The notes beneath the pieces were generated by a model. It saw nothing but the letters and a program-made list of their open reading frames with translations. It had not been told where the DNA came from and did no database searches. A DNA stretch of 64,000 nt from Nonomuraea solani (lineage in GTDB: Bacteria > Actinomycetota > Actinomycetes > Streptosporangiales > Streptosporangiaceae). Each line of letters starts with the position of its first letter. Position 1 is the stretch's first letter. The position numbers were made by a program, and so were the translations under genes. Location of the stretch: the NCBI RefSeq assembly GCF_900108335.1, contig NZ_FNVT01000010.1, positions 62,001-126,000 on the forward strand, read 5' to 3'. Below are positions 56,885-64,000 of the stretch, in pieces.

Positions 56885-59800
56885 TTGCGCGACAGCGGGC
56901 TGACGGCGCTCCGGGAGCGCGTTGAGCACCTGCACAAGCTCAGCGTCGAGGCGACCGACAACGGCCGCCCGGCACTGGCCGCCCGCAGACTCCGCCACGC
57001 CCTCCACCTCCTCGGCTGGCCCACCCCTGGTCCCACGATCGTTCCCACGACCGTTCCCACGACCGTTCCCACGACCGTTCCCACCACCGGTCCCACCACC
57101 GGTCCCACCACCGACCCTGCCCCTGCTCCCGGCCCTGCCCCCACCTGCACCCCCACGCCTGGTCCCACCACCGGTCCCACGACCGGACCCCTCACGGGTC
57201 CAACGCCTGGTCCTACGATGGGCCCCACCACGGGTCCCACGACCGATCCTGCCTCTGCTCCCCACCCCGACCCCGGCCCTACCCCTGCCCTCGTCCCCGC
57301 CCCTGGCCCTGGTTCCGCTTCTGCCCTCGATCCTGGTGAATCGGCTGCCGCCGCCACCGCCACCACCGGTCACGACGATCTGCTCGCTCGGTTGCTGACC
57401 AGCCTTGCCCACGCCGAAGCCGAGCAAGGGGACACCGCGCTCGGGATGGAACTGCTGGACGCGGCCCAGCACCACGCGCCCCCGGCCCAGCTGGCCATCG
57501 TGCACGCCCAGCGCGGTCTCCTGCACCTCCGCATGGGCGCCAACACCCAGGCCCTCCACGAACTGGACATCGCCGCCCCGCTGCTCGTCGACGGCGATCG
57601 CGTCGAACTGGCCAGGGTCCTGCTCAACCGCTCGGTCATCCACCTCATGACCGGTCGCGTCCGCCTGGCCAGGGACGACGCCCGCAGGAGTGCCCAGCTC
57701 GCCCACGCCCACGGCCATCCGGTGCTCGCCGCCAAGGCCCTGCACAACGACGGCTATTGCGACCTGCTGCTCGGGGACGTACCGGCGGCACTGCGGGTGT
57801 TCGCCGAGGTGGAGTCCCTCTACGAGGACGTCAACCCCGGCTTCCTGCCCGTACTCGCCCTCGACCGCGCCAGAGCCCTGCTCACCGTGGGCCTGACCGA
57901 CGAGGCCGGCCGCACACTCGACCGGGCCATCGACGGCTTCCGCAGGCAACGGCTGATGCAGGACTACGCGGAGGCGGAGCTGGCCCGCGCCCAGTGCGCC
58001 CTCGACGCGGGCCGCCACGACGAGGCCCGCCACTGGGCCAAACAAGCCGAAACCCACTTCAAACGCCGAGGCAGCACCCCCTGGGCCCTCCGCGCCGCCC
58101 TCATGCGCCTCCGCTGTGACCTGGCCCAGTCTCGGTCACCAGCCACAACACCAGGTACGGCCCCAGGCACGCCCCCAGGGACGGCCCCAGGCAAGGGACC
58201 AGGCAAGGGACCAGGCATGGCACCAGGGACGGCGCCAGGCACGGTCCCAAGCACGGCACCAGGTGAGGCGCCGGACACGACCCCGGGTGAGGTTTCTGGC
58301 AAGGCACCGACCCCGCCACCGACCCCGCCACCGACCCCGCCACCGGTCCCGGTATCGGCCCCGGCGCCACGGGCCAGCGCGCCGGGGAGGGCACCGGCCT
58401 CCGTGGCCAGGCGCGCTGCCGAGCTGGCGGCCCGCTTCGCTGCCCTGGACATGCGCGACGACGGTGAGATGGCCAGGCTGATCTCGATCAGAGCCCTGAT
58501 TGCGGCAGGCCGCCTCCCAGAGGCGACCCCCGGCACCCCCACCGACGAGCCGCACAGGCCACCCGATGGCGAGCCGCGCGGGGCGTTTGGCGGTGAGGTG
58601 TCCGATGGTGAGTCGGGCAGGGTGCCTGGTGGTGAGCCGCGCGGGAGGTCTGGCGGTCAGGTGCATGGGGCGCCTGGTGACGGGCGGCGAGTGGCGCCCG
58701 GTGGTGAGCCGCACGGGGGGCCCGATGGTGACCCGGGGGAGGACCGGGCGGAGCCCAGCGGTCGGGAGGGCCAGGCCGCGTCCGGCGGCCTGGCGGCGTC
58801 CGGCGGTCCGGCGGAGCGCAGCGGTCGGGAGGGCCAGGCGGCGTCCGGCGATTCGGCAGAGTTCAGCGGTCGGGAGGGCCAGGTGGCGTCCGGCGATTCG
58901 GCAGAGTCCGGCGGTCGGGTGGAGTCCGGCGGTTGGGAGGGTTCAGGGGAGGGCCAGGTGGCGTCCGGGGGGCGGGGCGAATTCGGTGGTCGGGAGGGTT
59001 CAGGGGTGGGTCGGGGGGAGGTCAGGGGGCGGGAGGTGCTGGTCGTGGCGCAGGATGTGAGGGCCCGGGCGGTGCGGGGTGGGTCGTTGGATGTGCGGTT
59101 GATGCGGCATCTGGCCGAAGCCGAGCTGGCCGGAGCGCAAGGGGAGCGGGGACTGGCGCTGCGCAAGGTCAGGGACGGGCTGGCGCTCATCCATTCCCAT
59201 CGCGGCCGTCTGGGCAGCCTCGACATGCTCACCGGCGTGGCCGCCCTGGGTGCCGATCTGGCCGCGCACGGGCTCGGGACAGCGCTGGCCGGGGGGTCGC
59301 CGAGGCACGTGTTCGCCTGGTCCGAGCGGTGCCGGGCGCAGGCGTTCCGGTTCAGGCCGCCGCAGGCCCCCGAAGACCCCCAGACCGCCGAGGCCCTGGC
59401 CGAGTTGCGGCAGCTCGCCCAGCGTATGCACGCCGACGAGGCCGCCGGTCAGCGCAGCCCCGCCCTGCGCCGCCGGTGCCTGGAGCTCGAACAGGTCATC
59501 AGGGAACGCGGCTGGCAGCTCCCCGGCGCCGGTCCGCGTCTGGCCCCGGCGTCGGCGGCGGCCGTGGAGGAGGCGCTGGCCGCGGACGACTACGCGATGG
59601 TCAGCCTGCTCAACGTGGGCGGCGGCCTGCTGGCGCTCGTGCTGGCGCGCGGCCGGTGCCACCTGCACCGGCTGAGTGCGTACGAACCGGTGGCCGAGGC
59701 CGCGCGGCGGCTGGCGGGGGACCTGAACGCGCAGGCCGGCCGCAACCTGCGCCCCGCCATGAAGGCGGTCATCGAGGCGTCCGTGCAGCGGCAGCTCGGC

Positions 59801-60751
59801 GTGATCACCGACGCGCTGCTCGCACCTCTGAGGCAGGCCCTGTCCGCTGCCCGGGGCATCGTGCTCATCCCGACCATGGGCCTGTCGGCCGTCCCCTGGG
59901 GCCTGCTGCCCGACCTGCGCGGCCGGCCGCTGGTGGTGGCGCCGTCCGCGTTGGTCTGGCTGGCGGCCCGGCGCGCCAGTGGGTCCTACGCCAGTGGGTC
60001 CTACGCCGGTGGGTCGTACGCCGGTGGGTCCTGCGCCGGTGGGTCGTACGCCGGTGGGTCGTACGCCGGTGGGTCCTGCGCCGGTGGGTCGTACGCCGGT
60101 GGGTCCTGCGCCGGTGGGTCGTACGCCGGTGGGTCCTGCGCCGGTGGGTCGTACGCCGGTGAAACCTACGCCGGTGAAACCTACGCCGGTGAACCCTGCG
60201 CCGGTAAGCCGTACGCCGGTGGCCGTGCCCCGGTTCTGGTGGCCGGGCCCGACCTGGAGCACGCCGAGCGCGAAATCGAGCAGCTCGGAGCCGTACACCC
60301 CAAGGCGCACCGGCTCACGGGCGAGCTGGCCACCGTGTCGGCCACGCTCGCGGCGCTGGACGGCGCGCCCTTCGCGCACTTCGCCGCGCACGGCCACCAC
60401 GAACGCGAGAACGTGCTCTTCTCCCGCCTCGACCTGGCCGACGGCCCCCTCATGGCCTACGACCTGCAGCGGCTCGGCAAGGCGCCGGGCCAGGTCGTCC
60501 TGTCGGCGTGCGACGTGGGCCAGGCGGTGGTCAGGGCGGGCGACGAACTGCTGGGCTTCACGGCCGCGCTGCTCTATCTCGGTACGTCCACCGTCATCTC
60601 CAGCCTCACCCGCGTGCCGGACCCCGTGGCCGAGCAGGTCATGATGGCCTACCACCGGAACGTGGCCGACGGCGCGCGCCCCGCTGACGCCCTCGCCACG
60701 GCCTCGGCGGACGAGCCGGCCTCCACGTTCGTCTGCTTCGGCACCGGCTGA
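56885..60751 (+). CDS. TPR-CHAT caspase-like protease with four repeat tracts
   Basis: A 1288-aa protein started at TTG 56885 after GAGGCGGGA. Order: short helix (residues 1-45); Pro/Thr tract (about 47-153); TPR-like helical array (about 159-417, such as LLTSLAHAEAEQGDTALGME, AKALHNDGYCDLLLGDVPAA); Pro/Gly tract (about 419-490); a Gly/Ser/Glu tract (about 540-715); more helices; C-terminal CHAT domain (about 870-1288). Predicted dyad His1169 (HFAAHGHHE) and Cys1209 (VVLSACDVGQ). A 16-unit pentapeptide tract splits the CHAT domain at about 1032-1111. CHAT proteases cleave a partner on signal. Last gene of the operon, followed by a hairpin. Confidence 0.9.
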   Translation: MRDSGLTALRERVEHLHKLSVEATDNGRPALAARRLRHALHLLGWPTPGPTIVPTTVPTTVPTTVPTTGPTTGPTTDPAPAPGPAPTCTPTPGPTTGPTTGPLTGPTPGPTMGPTTGPTTDPASAPHPDPGPTPALVPAPGPGSASALDPGESAAAATATTGHDDLLARLLTSLAHAEAEQGDTALGMELLDAAQHHAPPAQLAIVHAQRGLLHLRMGANTQALHELDIAAPLLVDGDRVELARVLLNRSVIHLMTGRVRLARDDARRSAQLAHAHGHPVLAAKALHNDGYCDLLLGDVPAALRVFAEVESLYEDVNPGFLPVLALDRARALLTVGLTDEAGRTLDRAIDGFRRQRLMQDYAEAELARAQCALDAGRHDEARHWAKQAETHFKRRGSTPWALRAALMRLRCDLAQSRSPATTPGTAPGTPPGTAPGKGPGKGPGMAPGTAPGTVPSTAPGEAPDTTPGEVSGKAPTPPPTPPPTPPPVPVSAPAPRASAPGRAPASVARRAAELAARFAALDMRDDGEMARLISIRALIAAGRLPEATPGTPTDEPHRPPDGEPRGAFGGEVSDGESGRVPGGEPRGRSGGQVHGAPGDGRRVAPGGEPHGGPDGDPGEDRAEPSGREGQAASGGLAASGGPAERSGREGQAASGDSAEFSGREGQVASGDSAESGGRVESGGWEGSGEGQVASGGRGEFGGREGSGVGRGEVRGREVLVVAQDVRARAVRGGSLDVRLMRHLAEAELAGAQGERGLALRKVRDGLALIHSHRGRLGSLDMLTGVAALGADLAAHGLGTALAGGSPRHVFAWSERCRAQAFRFRPPQAPEDPQTAEALAELRQLAQRMHADEAAGQRSPALRRRCLELEQVIRERGWQLPGAGPRLAPASAAAVEEALAADDYAMVSLLNVGGGLLALVLARGRCHLHRLSAYEPVAEAARRLAGDLNAQAGRNLRPAMKAVIEASVQRQLGVITDALLAPLRQALSAARGIVLIPTMGLSAVPWGLLPDLRGRPLVVAPSALVWLAARRASGSYASGSYAGGSYAGGSCAGGSYAGGSYAGGSCAGGSYAGGSCAGGSYAGGSCAGGSYAGETYAGETYAGEPCAGKPYAGGRAPVLVAGPDLEHAEREIEQLGAVHPKAHRLTGELATVSATLAALDGAPFAHFAAHGHHERENVLFSRLDLADGPLMAYDLQRLGKAPGQVVLSACDVGQAVVRAGDELLGFTAALLYLGTSTVISSLTRVPDPVAEQVMMAYHRNVADGARPADALATASADEPASTFVCFGTG
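57031..57119. repeat. 12-bp repeat tract encoding PTTV/PTTG
   Basis: Consecutive 12-bp units of the form CCCACGACCGTT and CCCACCACCGGT encode PTTV then PTTG. Further degenerate units continue to about 57345 as PTPG/PTTG. It lies between the N-terminal helix and the TPR array of the CHAT protein and is a likely slippage site. Confidence 0.85.
58150..58365. repeat. Pro/Gly repeat tract after the TPR array
   Basis: About a dozen 12-bp units encode PGTA, PGKG and PGMA variants, followed by three 12-bp units encoding PTPP. It lies right after the TPR array of the CHAT protein and should be disordered. Confidence 0.8.
58740..58990. repeat. Gly/Ser/Arg/Glu repeat tract encoding SGREGQ units
   Basis: Units of 45 bp and related lengths encode SGREGQAASGxxA variants (SGREGQAASGGLAASGG, SGREGQAASGDSAEF, SGREGQVASGDSAES). 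A low-identity GEP-rich flank starts near 58560. DNA identity between units is high, pointing to recent expansion in the middle of the CHAT protein. Confidence 0.8.
59978..60217. repeat. Sixteen 15-bp repeats inside the CHAT domain
   Basis: Sixteen in-frame 15-bp units encode (S/G)GSYA, GGSCA and, at the end, GETYA, GEPCA and GKPYA. Many units are identical at the DNA level (GGTGGGTCGTACGCC, GGTGGGTCCTGCGCC). They sit in a loop between VVAPSALVWLAARR and APVLVAGPDLEHAE and contribute five Cys residues. A copy-number-variable minisatellite is likely. Confidence 0.95.
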
Positions 60752-60780
60752 ACCGCTCAGCGCTCACGAGCCGTTCAGCC
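60746..60780. terminator. Hairpin after the CHAT gene
   Basis: GGCTGAACCGCTC (60746-60758) and GAGCCGTTCAGCC (60768-60780) pair at 12 of 13 positions around a 9-nt loop. The CHAT stop codon is inside the left arm. It is probably a bidirectional terminator shared with the convergent gene. Confidence 0.8.
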
Positions 60781-61547
60781 ACCCGCGGCCGATGTCGTCG
60801 CAGTGGTGCAGGGATGTTCATCGTCATGGTCTCGGCCTCGCCGCCACCGCCCTTCCGGATGAACCTCACGATGGCGTGGAAACGCCGCGGCAGGTTGTCC
60901 GGGCCCACCCAGAGTTTCCAGGTGATCGGCCCTCCCCACGAGCCGTACTTCTCCTCGGTCTCGAAGGACATCCCGGCCTGCCTCTCACTCAGTACGGGAA
61001 CCTTCACCGTGCCGCTGTGGAGGGTCGTCTTCACTCCCTCGAAAGTCCCGCCGTCGGCGCTGGTCGCGCCGTGCGAGGCGCCCAGCTTGAGGAAGCCCGG
61101 GTTGACCCCGTTGATCAGGTCCTCTCCCCAGATGACCCCGGCGAAATTCTCCCCGTAGGACCATTTCCCCAGCGTTGACGGCGACTTCCAGATGTACTTG
61201 CCGTTCTTGGCACGCACGTAGGCCTGTGAGTAGAACGTCCGGCCGATGCTGATTCCCCGGTCCCGGCCCGTCCCATCCGGCTGCTGGGTGATCTCCGTGG
61301 TGTCGGCGGCGTACACGCCTGAAGCGTTGAAGCGGTACGCGCCGGACGCCTTCATGTCCCAGGTGGCCGGGGGCCCGCCGGCCCGCTTGACGGTGAAGCG
61401 CACGCTGCTCTTCTTCGCGAACTGCTTCCTGATCGCTTTGACGACGGAGTCGAGAGACCTCGATTCGGGAGCCGCGTGCACGGCGCCGCCGGGAATCGTG
61501 ACGCTCAGCAGGCCGGCCACCACCAGCGTCACGCTCAGACGCTTCAT
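60764..61547 (-). CDS. Secreted LppX/LolA-like protein, probable 3' frameshift
   Basis: A secreted protein (signal MKRLSVTLVVAGLLSVTIPG then GAVHAAPE) with beta-strand pattern of LppX/LprG/LolA-type lipid carriers: SVRFTVKRAGGPPATWDMK, SGAYRFNASG, AADTTEITQQPDG, YVRAKNGKYIWKS, FLKLGASHGATSADGG, RQAGMSFETEEKYG, WKLWVGPDNLPRRFHAIVRF. The in-frame reading after TMTMNIPAPL becomes Arg-rich and continues to 60639, 113 nt into the CHAT gene, across the terminator. Either other frame stops at 60764 or 60775, inside the hairpin, so a single-base frame change near 60810 is likely. The end given here is that of one shifted frame. Confidence 0.6.
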
Positions 61548-61592
61548 GCGCCGATCACCGCCGCCGATGATCTCCGTCTCGTCACGGCGCCG

Positions 61593-62060
61593 TCAGTGGT
61601 GATACTGGTGAATGACCGCGTGCCCCTTCCCGCGCGAGATCAGCCACTTGTTCAACGGCGTGGTCAGGACGAACGCCACGAGCAGCGACCCGGCCAGCGC
61701 CCCCCAGAACAGCCAGCTCGTCAGCCCGGCCTCCATCGCCCCCGGCACGGTGAGCATCACGGCGTTGTCCAGGATCTCCATCACCGCGATCGACACGGTG
61801 TCGGCCGCCAGCGCCACCTTCAGCGCCGCCTTGAAGCCCACCCCGGCCCGCAGCACGCCGCGCATGGTGAGCGCGTAGCCGAACACGAACGCCAGCGCGA
61901 TCGCCAGCACGACCGTGGCCGCGTTGGACATCCCGGCCGCGGTGCCGATCACCATGCCCAGCACCTCGCCGATGGCGCAGCCGGTCAGGCAGTGGGCGGT
62001 CGCCTGGGCCGCCATGCCCCACGTGGCCTGCGGCGGCTGGTGCGTTCCGTGGTCTTCCAT
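61593..62060 (-). CDS. DUF4396 membrane protein
   Basis: From ATG 62060 (GGAAGG 8 nt upstream) the protein is 155 aa. It has the DUF4396 pattern: AQATAHCLTGCAIGEVLGMV, then helices VVLAIALAFVFGYAL, ADTVSIAVMEILDNAVML, WLFWGALAGSLLVAFVLT, and the C-terminal LNKWLISRGKGHAVIHQYHH. Four membrane helices are predicted. The terminal histidines and the CxxxC motif suggest metal binding. A CsoR-like dyad lies 21 bp upstream of the start, supporting metal-responsive control. The function of the family is not settled. Confidence 0.85.
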   Translation of the reverse strand: MEDHGTHQPPQATWGMAAQATAHCLTGCAIGEVLGMVIGTAAGMSNAATVVLAIALAFVFGYALTMRGVLRAGVGFKAALKVALAADTVSIAVMEILDNAVMLTVPGAMEAGLTSWLFWGALAGSLLVAFVLTTPLNKWLISRGKGHAVIHQYHH

Positions 62061-62080
62061 AGGTGCCACCTTCCTCGAAA

Positions 62081-62097
62081 ATACCTATAGAGGGTAT
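62081..62097. promoter_or_regulatory. CsoR-like dyad ATACC-N7-GGTAT before DUF4396 gene
   Basis: ATACC (62081-62085) and GGTAT (62093-62097) flank TATAGAG, and it reads ATACCCTCTATAGGTAT on the minus strand, similar to GC-tract dyads bound by CsoR-family copper or formaldehyde regulators. It overlaps the likely promoter of the DUF4396 gene. The helicase gene ends 42 bp away. Confidence 0.5.
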
Positions 62098-62138
62098 ACG
62101 GGAAAGCCGGCGGGATGTCTACTACCCTCGATAGTGGA

Positions 62139-64000
62139 TCAGTCGGCCAGCAGCCGGCGCTGCTCCTCCTCGACGACCTGCCGCGCCAGCGACGCCTCGG
62201 AGATGTCCACCGCGTCGGCCGCGGACTCGGCCAGATCGCTGCGCCGGGCGTAGGCGTCGAACAGCTTCGACTTGCGCCGCAGGATGTCCAGCATGCGCTG
62301 GTCCACCGCGTCGACCGTGAGCAGCCGGTGCACCTGCACCTTGCGTATCTGCCCCATCCGGTGTGCCCGCGCCACCGCCTGCGTCTCCATGCTCGGCTTG
62401 ACCTGCGGCTCGCACATGATCACCACCGAGGCCGCCTGCAGGTTGAGCCCCACCCCGCCCGCCTGCACCTGGCTGAGCAGCACCGCGTGCCCGGCCGCGG
62501 CCGAGAACTCGTCCACCACCCGCTGCCGCCCCGCCGCGCTCACGTCACCGGACAGCGGCCCGTGCGCCCGCCCGTCGAGCGCGGTCCGCACGGTGGCGAG
62601 CACCGCCCGGAAGTACGAGAACACCACCACCTTCAGCCCGTTGGCCGCGGCGTCCTCGACGAGTTCGAGCAGGCGCTTCAGCTTGGCCGAGGTCGCGGGC
62701 TCGGCGTAGGCGGCCCGGCGCATGGCCATGAAGTTGCCCGCCGCCACGGCCTCCCGGTAGGCGGCGAAGTCGGCCCCGCTGAACTCCACCCACTCCTCGG
62801 CCTCCACCCGGTCGGGCAGCTCCGTGAGCACGTCCTGCTGGTTGCGCCGCAGGTAGACGGGCGCGACCGCCTTCCTGAACGCCCGCGCCCCCGCCACCAC
62901 GTCACTGCCGCGCAGACTCACCGCCAGATCAGGGCGCAGGTACGAGATGAGCGCCCGGAACTCCTCGACCCGGTTCTCCATCGGCGTGCCCGTCAGGAAG
63001 AGCACCCGCCGCGTCCGCCCGCACCACGCCGCCACCGCCTTGGACCGCTTGGTCTCCGGATTCTTGACGTAGTGGGCCTCGTCCACGACCAGCAGCCCGA
63101 TCTCCGCCGGAGCCAGGCGGTGCAGGCTGTCGAGCGTCGCCACCGCGACCCCGCCCTCCCGTATCCACTCCTGCTGCGCCGCGAGCCGCTCGGGCCCGTG
63201 CAGCGGGTGGGCCCGCAGCGTGCTGCGCGACTCGATCTCCCGCGTCCAGTTGATCAGCACGCTGGTCGGGCAGGCCACCATGAAGTGCGTCTCGCCCCGC
63301 GCCCGCAGGTGCGCCAGCGCGGCGATGGCCTCGACCGACTTGCCCAGCCCCATCTCGTCACCGAGGATCACCCGTTCCTGCGCGAGGGCGAACCGCGCCC
63401 CGAACGCCTGGTAGCCGCGCAGGGACACCCGCCGGTGAGTGTCGTCGAGCGGCTGCGCCGCCACCTTCGCGGCCAGGTCGTCGGGCAGGAACCCCTGACC
63501 GGTGCCGACGGGCTCGCCGGCCAGCTCCGCCAGCAGCGCGAAATACTCGGGGGAGCGGGACTCGAAGTCCGCCCACGCCTCGAAGTCCCGCGCCGGCGGG
63601 CGCAGCAGGTCGGCGGTCACCTGGGCGAGCAGCAGCCGCGTCTCCGCGACCCCGTCCAGCAGCCCCTCAAGCTCCGCCACCGCCTCGCGGGCCCGCCGGC
63701 GCCGCCCCGGCAGCGTGAACATCAGCCGCAGCCGCCCGCGCGCCGGACCCGCCTCCGCCAGCAGCGGCGCCAGCCGCCCGGCCAGGTCGCGGGCGGCCTC
63801 CAGGGCGCGCGGCAGCTCGGGACCCACCGCCACCAGGCGGTGCAGGGCGATCACCAGCTCCGTGGTGTGCCGGTCGGGCCGCTCGACGTCGATGCGGATG
63901 CTCGCGGCCTCGGCGGCGGCCTGCTCGATCTGGCGGGCGGCCGCGTGAATCTGCCCCGCCGTCCGCGCGCCGATGCCCGGCAGCAACTGCAACCGGTACG
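62139..64000 (-). CDS. SNF2-family helicase-like ATPase (5' end outside window)
   Basis: At least 617 aa; the frame remains open to the edge with no stop, so the N-terminus lies beyond 64000. A helix-hairpin-helix-like LLPGIGARTAGQI opens the visible part. Motor motifs: motif I GDEMGLGKSVEAIAALA, Ia VACPTSVLINWTREI, II VVDEAHYVKN (DEAH), III LFLTGTPMENRVEEF, V SQVQAGGVGLNLQAASVVI, VI QAVARAHRMGQIRKVQVHRL. It translocates on DNA to remodel nucleoprotein. The C-terminal tail (LAESAADAVDISEASLARQV) is helical. The SNF2 class is clear; the biological role is not. Confidence 0.92.
   Translation of the reverse strand, partial: YRLQLLPGIGARTAGQIHAAARQIEQAAAEAASIRIDVERPDRHTTELVIALHRLVAVGPELPRALEAARDLAGRLAPLLAEAGPARGRLRLMFTLPGRRRRAREAVAELEGLLDGVAETRLLLAQVTADLLRPPARDFEAWADFESRSPEYFALLAELAGEPVGTGQGFLPDDLAAKVAAQPLDDTHRRVSLRGYQAFGARFALAQERVILGDEMGLGKSVEAIAALAHLRARGETHFMVACPTSVLINWTREIESRSTLRAHPLHGPERLAAQQEWIREGGVAVATLDSLHRLAPAEIGLLVVDEAHYVKNPETKRSKAVAAWCGRTRRVLFLTGTPMENRVEEFRALISYLRPDLAVSLRGSDVVAGARAFRKAVAPVYLRRNQQDVLTELPDRVEAEEWVEFSGADFAAYREAVAAGNFMAMRRAAYAEPATSAKLKRLLELVEDAAANGLKVVVFSYFRAVLATVRTALDGRAHGPLSGDVSAAGRQRVVDEFSAAAGHAVLLSQVQAGGVGLNLQAASVVIMCEPQVKPSMETQAVARAHRMGQIRKVQVHRLLTVDAVDQRMLDILRRKSKLFDAYARRSDLAESAADAVDISEASLARQVVEEEQRRLLAD

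Noticed and set aside
59978..60217. Short direct repeats resembling a CRISPR array
   Set aside because: Units are 15 bp, contiguous without spacers, and in frame within a protein. They are a coding minisatellite.
1..64000. tRNA, rRNA, riboswitch or transposon signals
   Set aside because: I found no cloverleaf, rRNA motif, transposase or terminal inverted repeats on reading the window; a tRNAscan or Infernal run would be needed to exclude small RNAs.

Overview
The window is GC-rich DNA with strong third-position GC bias, many GTG/TTG starts, tight 1-4 nt gene overlaps, a bacterial proteasome activator (Bpa) and many ECF, STAS, TetR and LacI regulators. This points to a soil actinomycete, most like Streptosporangiaceae such as Nonomuraea; that assignment is inference. 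I see no rRNA, tRNA, CRISPR array, insertion sequence or origin.

Layout. 1-4490: tail of an upstream gene, a TcmP-type methyltransferase and a P450 (edge of a biosynthetic locus), a secreted concanavalin-fold protein, an FnIII-like lipoprotein and an S66 peptidase. 4515-8454: a DUF574 methyltransferase, a TetR/ohr divergent pair with a clear operator, PPK2, CorA and a 35-aa membrane peptide. 8458-12551: a short PPDK-like enzyme with a divergent regulator, a long TetR and bpa. 12627-21168: a plant cell-wall locus (two clan GH-A enzymes with CBM35-like modules, a GH127 beta-L-arabinofuranosidase, a divergent LacI) that keeps only the last 33 codons of an ABC sugar permease.

21288-32431: a SpoIIE-type phosphatase, a membrane/YtkA-like operon, a TauE/SafE exporter with an Rrf2 regulator and a dyad operator, a GH10 xylanase behind a xylan-type palindrome, an ECF sigma pair, two STAS proteins, a MarR and a DUF4142 lipoprotein. 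32534-38721: an aquaporin pseudogene with an internal deletion, two tandem paralogous TrmB/LuxR-type regulators and a divergent 1272-aa secreted subtilase. 38731-46331: a complete protocatechuate branch of the beta-ketoadipate pathway, pcaIJFHGB plus a pcaDC fusion, with a divergent duplicated IclR regulator. 46353-53906: GH114, a deoxyribosyltransferase-like protein, an AKR/TetR pair, a five-repeat secreted protein, a PhyH dioxygenase and a GH13 amylase behind MalR/Reg1-like direct repeats.

54093-60751 is the most interesting block: a probable four-gene operon of a cytosolic subtilase, an ECF-like sigma factor, a small helical/beta protein and a 1288-aa TPR-CHAT protease carrying four separate expanded repeat tracts, ended by a strong hairpin. 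A TPR-CHAT protease beside a sigma factor recalls the Csx29/Csx30/CASP-sigma logic of type III-E CRISPR, but there is no CRISPR here. 60764-64000 holds a secreted LppX/LolA-like protein with a probable 3' frameshift, a DUF4396 membrane protein behind a CsoR-like dyad, and a SNF2 helicase that runs off the window.
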